Below, piece after piece: positions 51,101 to 54,100 of a DNA stretch of 64,000 nt. The translations under genes were made by a program, and so were the position numbers. Every line of letters begins with the position of its first letter. Within the stretch, counting starts at the first letter, position 1. The stretch covers positions 25,671,501 to 25,735,500 of the forward strand of contig CM073887.1 of assembly GCA_037176705.1 (NCBI GenBank), given 5' to 3'. The notes under the pieces were generated by a model. The model saw only the letters and a list, made by a program, of their open reading frames with translations, made no database searches and was not told the origin of the DNA. The DNA is from Molossus alvarezi (taxonomy: Eukaryota; Chordata; Mammalia; Chiroptera; Molossidae).

Positions 51101-54100
51101 CAAATGTTGGATGTATAAACTCATATTTGTGCCTGTGTAACCAATGAAGAGATTTATTCTACTTCCACATGAATTTTATTGTTTTTATATATCCTTGCAT
51201 AGTTTCAATTACATTTGTTTCCATGTTATTGTTCAAGAAATTAACAAAAACATGTTTAAAATATAACTGAAGGAAAATAATTTATTATTAGACATCAGTG
51301 CATCTACCTTCCATCCAAGCAATTCAGCTAGCTTTCCCTTTTTATTTAATTTCTCCATTTCTACCTCTATTCCTTTCATAGATACATATCTTGGTCCAAA
51401 TACCCTGTTTCACACTGCCCTGGACAGTGTTGATCTTCTCTGAATTCTTTCCATGCATGTACACATGCGCATGAATATACATATGTATAGAACAATCCAT
51501 TAGTACACACTGTTAATATATATGTGTGTTTGTTTACATATTGTTCCCATGCTCTAAGTACAATGAGCACCAGACAGAAGTTACAGTATAACTTTGTCTT
51601 GTGATCATTAGTAACTCTTCCCTGTGAACACTCTCATGAACTGTCTATTGAGATATTCTGACATCAGCCTATACTTTGTGGTGTATGGTTAAATCCATGA
51701 TCAAAGGCTAATACTGCTTGAAGGCAAAAAAAAAAAAAAAAAGACCAAATTAGAGAAAATTAAAAAATACTTCCTGATACTAGCCTCATGATTAACACAA
51801 TAGATGCTGTGTATGGATATCTTTCTTTCCACCACCAATTTTGTGTCCTGGCAAACAGTTTTAGATTCTAAGGCTGAGAGCAGTATGCTAGCACCATGGC
51901 TGAACCTATAGCAGAGAAACTGGAAGGGTGTTTCTATGGTTAAAATGCAAGTTGTACTGTGGTTTAAGGCTTTTTCAAACTGATTGTTAGTGACCGTAGG
52001 AAAACGTCCATTTAGGTTTGGTGGAAACCCATTGCTGATATGAGAGACGTCATTACATTGCTGATACGTGGGAGGACTGACCGGTATCTGTAAGGATGGT
52101 GGCCAGAAGAAACTAGGACTAAATCTAATCAAGGGCTTTAGGAAGAAGGATTGCGAATATACAGCACTGGACATGCATGTTCATAAGGACCACGCTATAC
52201 ACATCCTGCGAAATGCTTTTCAGTTAAAGCTGCCATTGCTTTTTACCTCTTATCCATTTGGTGGTGGAAGGTGTACCTAAAATTCTGACTTTCAACTCTA
52301 GAAGGACCTTTGTGGGGTTAGATTGGAAGCATTGGGATTAATTCACAGTTTTTAATAAATGAAGAAAGACATGGCAATAGGTGTAGATTACAACGTATGT
52401 GTGCGTACATACAGCTGTTTCTTCCTTCTGTTGGCTGAGAGGAGCTAGAAGCAATGAACATGGCAAGTGTCCAGTTTTTGTTTCTAAAAACCATTGTACA
52501 CTAGAAGGAATCAGGGCAGTGTGGAGAATTGACTGTAGGATTGGGGTGAGAGGGGAAAGCTTAACTTGGAATATCTCATGGTGGCCAAAAGTAGAGGTGC
52601 TGTAAGAATGATAGGGATAAGTCAAGAATAGATGGGCCAGTCTGAAGGAGTTCCCATTAGACAAATATGGAATAATTTGACCATTAAAATAAATAAAGTA
52701 TTGATTACAATCCATCAAATAAAATAGGAATACAATGAGGTCCAAAACAATATTAATAAGTAGGGGATAATGGGAAACTTTTCATTATAACAGAAATGTG
52801 ATGAAAATTGAAAAATTACCATTTGGCAGTATTTTGAGTTTCTGGGCCCAATTTCAATGTGTGTGGGGTGTTTCCACATGCCCACCAATTTTCTGGACAC
52901 CACCTGGGTGTCCTACAATTCAACTCGCGTCTGACACTGTCTACCAGGAAATAGCATCAGATCCCACAGGTTAAGGGCTCAGTCCTACAAGACTGCCCCT
53001 CTACCACCGACAGAGGCCAGTCACAAGCCCAGGTTGTTACCTGTATTTCTGCCCAAATGGCTATAAATCAGAGGCTCCCATGCCCCCCTCCGCGGGATTG
53101 AATAATGTGCTAGAGCAGCTCACAGAACACAGGAACCCTGTTTACTCATGAGATTGCCAATCTGTTATAAAAGGATGTGACTCAGGCACAGCCAGAGGGA
53201 AGGGGTGCACAGGGGAGGAGTAAGGAGCCTCCACGCCCTCTCCAGGCCTGCCATTCTCTGCACGCTCACCAGCCCTGAACCCTGCCCTTCTGAGTTTTTA
53301 TAGAGGCTTCATTACATAGGCACAACTGATTAAGTCATTGGCAATTGGCAATTGATTCTGCCTTCAGCCCCCCTCCCCTCCCTTCTAATCATGGAGTTGG
53401 TTCCTCTGGTGACCAGCTCTCATCCCTTGGGGATCTAGGTCATTGCAAAACCTACCTCATTAGCATAACAAAAGATATCTTTATGGCTTAAGAAATTCCA
53501 AGGAGCTTTGTGCCAGAAACTCTGAGGAAGACCAAATATATATATTTCTTACTATAAATCACAATATCACAGGTAACCATCTTAGTAATAACTGATTCAA
53601 GCAAGACTCATCAATGGATGCTACAACTATGGTAGAAAGTTGGATATTACCAGGATATATACATAGTCTCAAAGATATATATTAATTTCAAAAGGAAAAT
53701 AGTAACTTTACAATGGATAAACCTGGCAGACATACGTTAACTAACTGATGAAAGTTTTCATCACTAGTGTTAATGCCTTGCAGCTCAAGACCATCAGGAA
53801 TACACCTGTAGTTGATCAAGCTGGGTTTCTGAATTGTTGCAGTGAAGGAGAACACACAAAATGGGAAACCATGGGGCATCCCAGCAAGATGCTGCTAGAA
53901 AGGACTCACAGGATTGGGGTTTGTGTTAGGGAATCTGAGGGAGAGTTTAAGGAAGTGGCTCTGGATTGGGTGCTGCCAGGAAGCAGGGGTAATTCTATCA
54001 CTGAGTATCTTTTGAAATCTTTTTTTAATTAACTAATTAATTTTTGTTACAGATGTTTCTCCTTTTCCCCCCACTGACACCCTCCTCCCCACTCCTATGC

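Noticed and set aside
51701..52174. 157-codon minus-strand open frame
   Set aside because: It ends in an A-rich run, has a serine/phenylalanine-rich translation and shows no motif or splice context.
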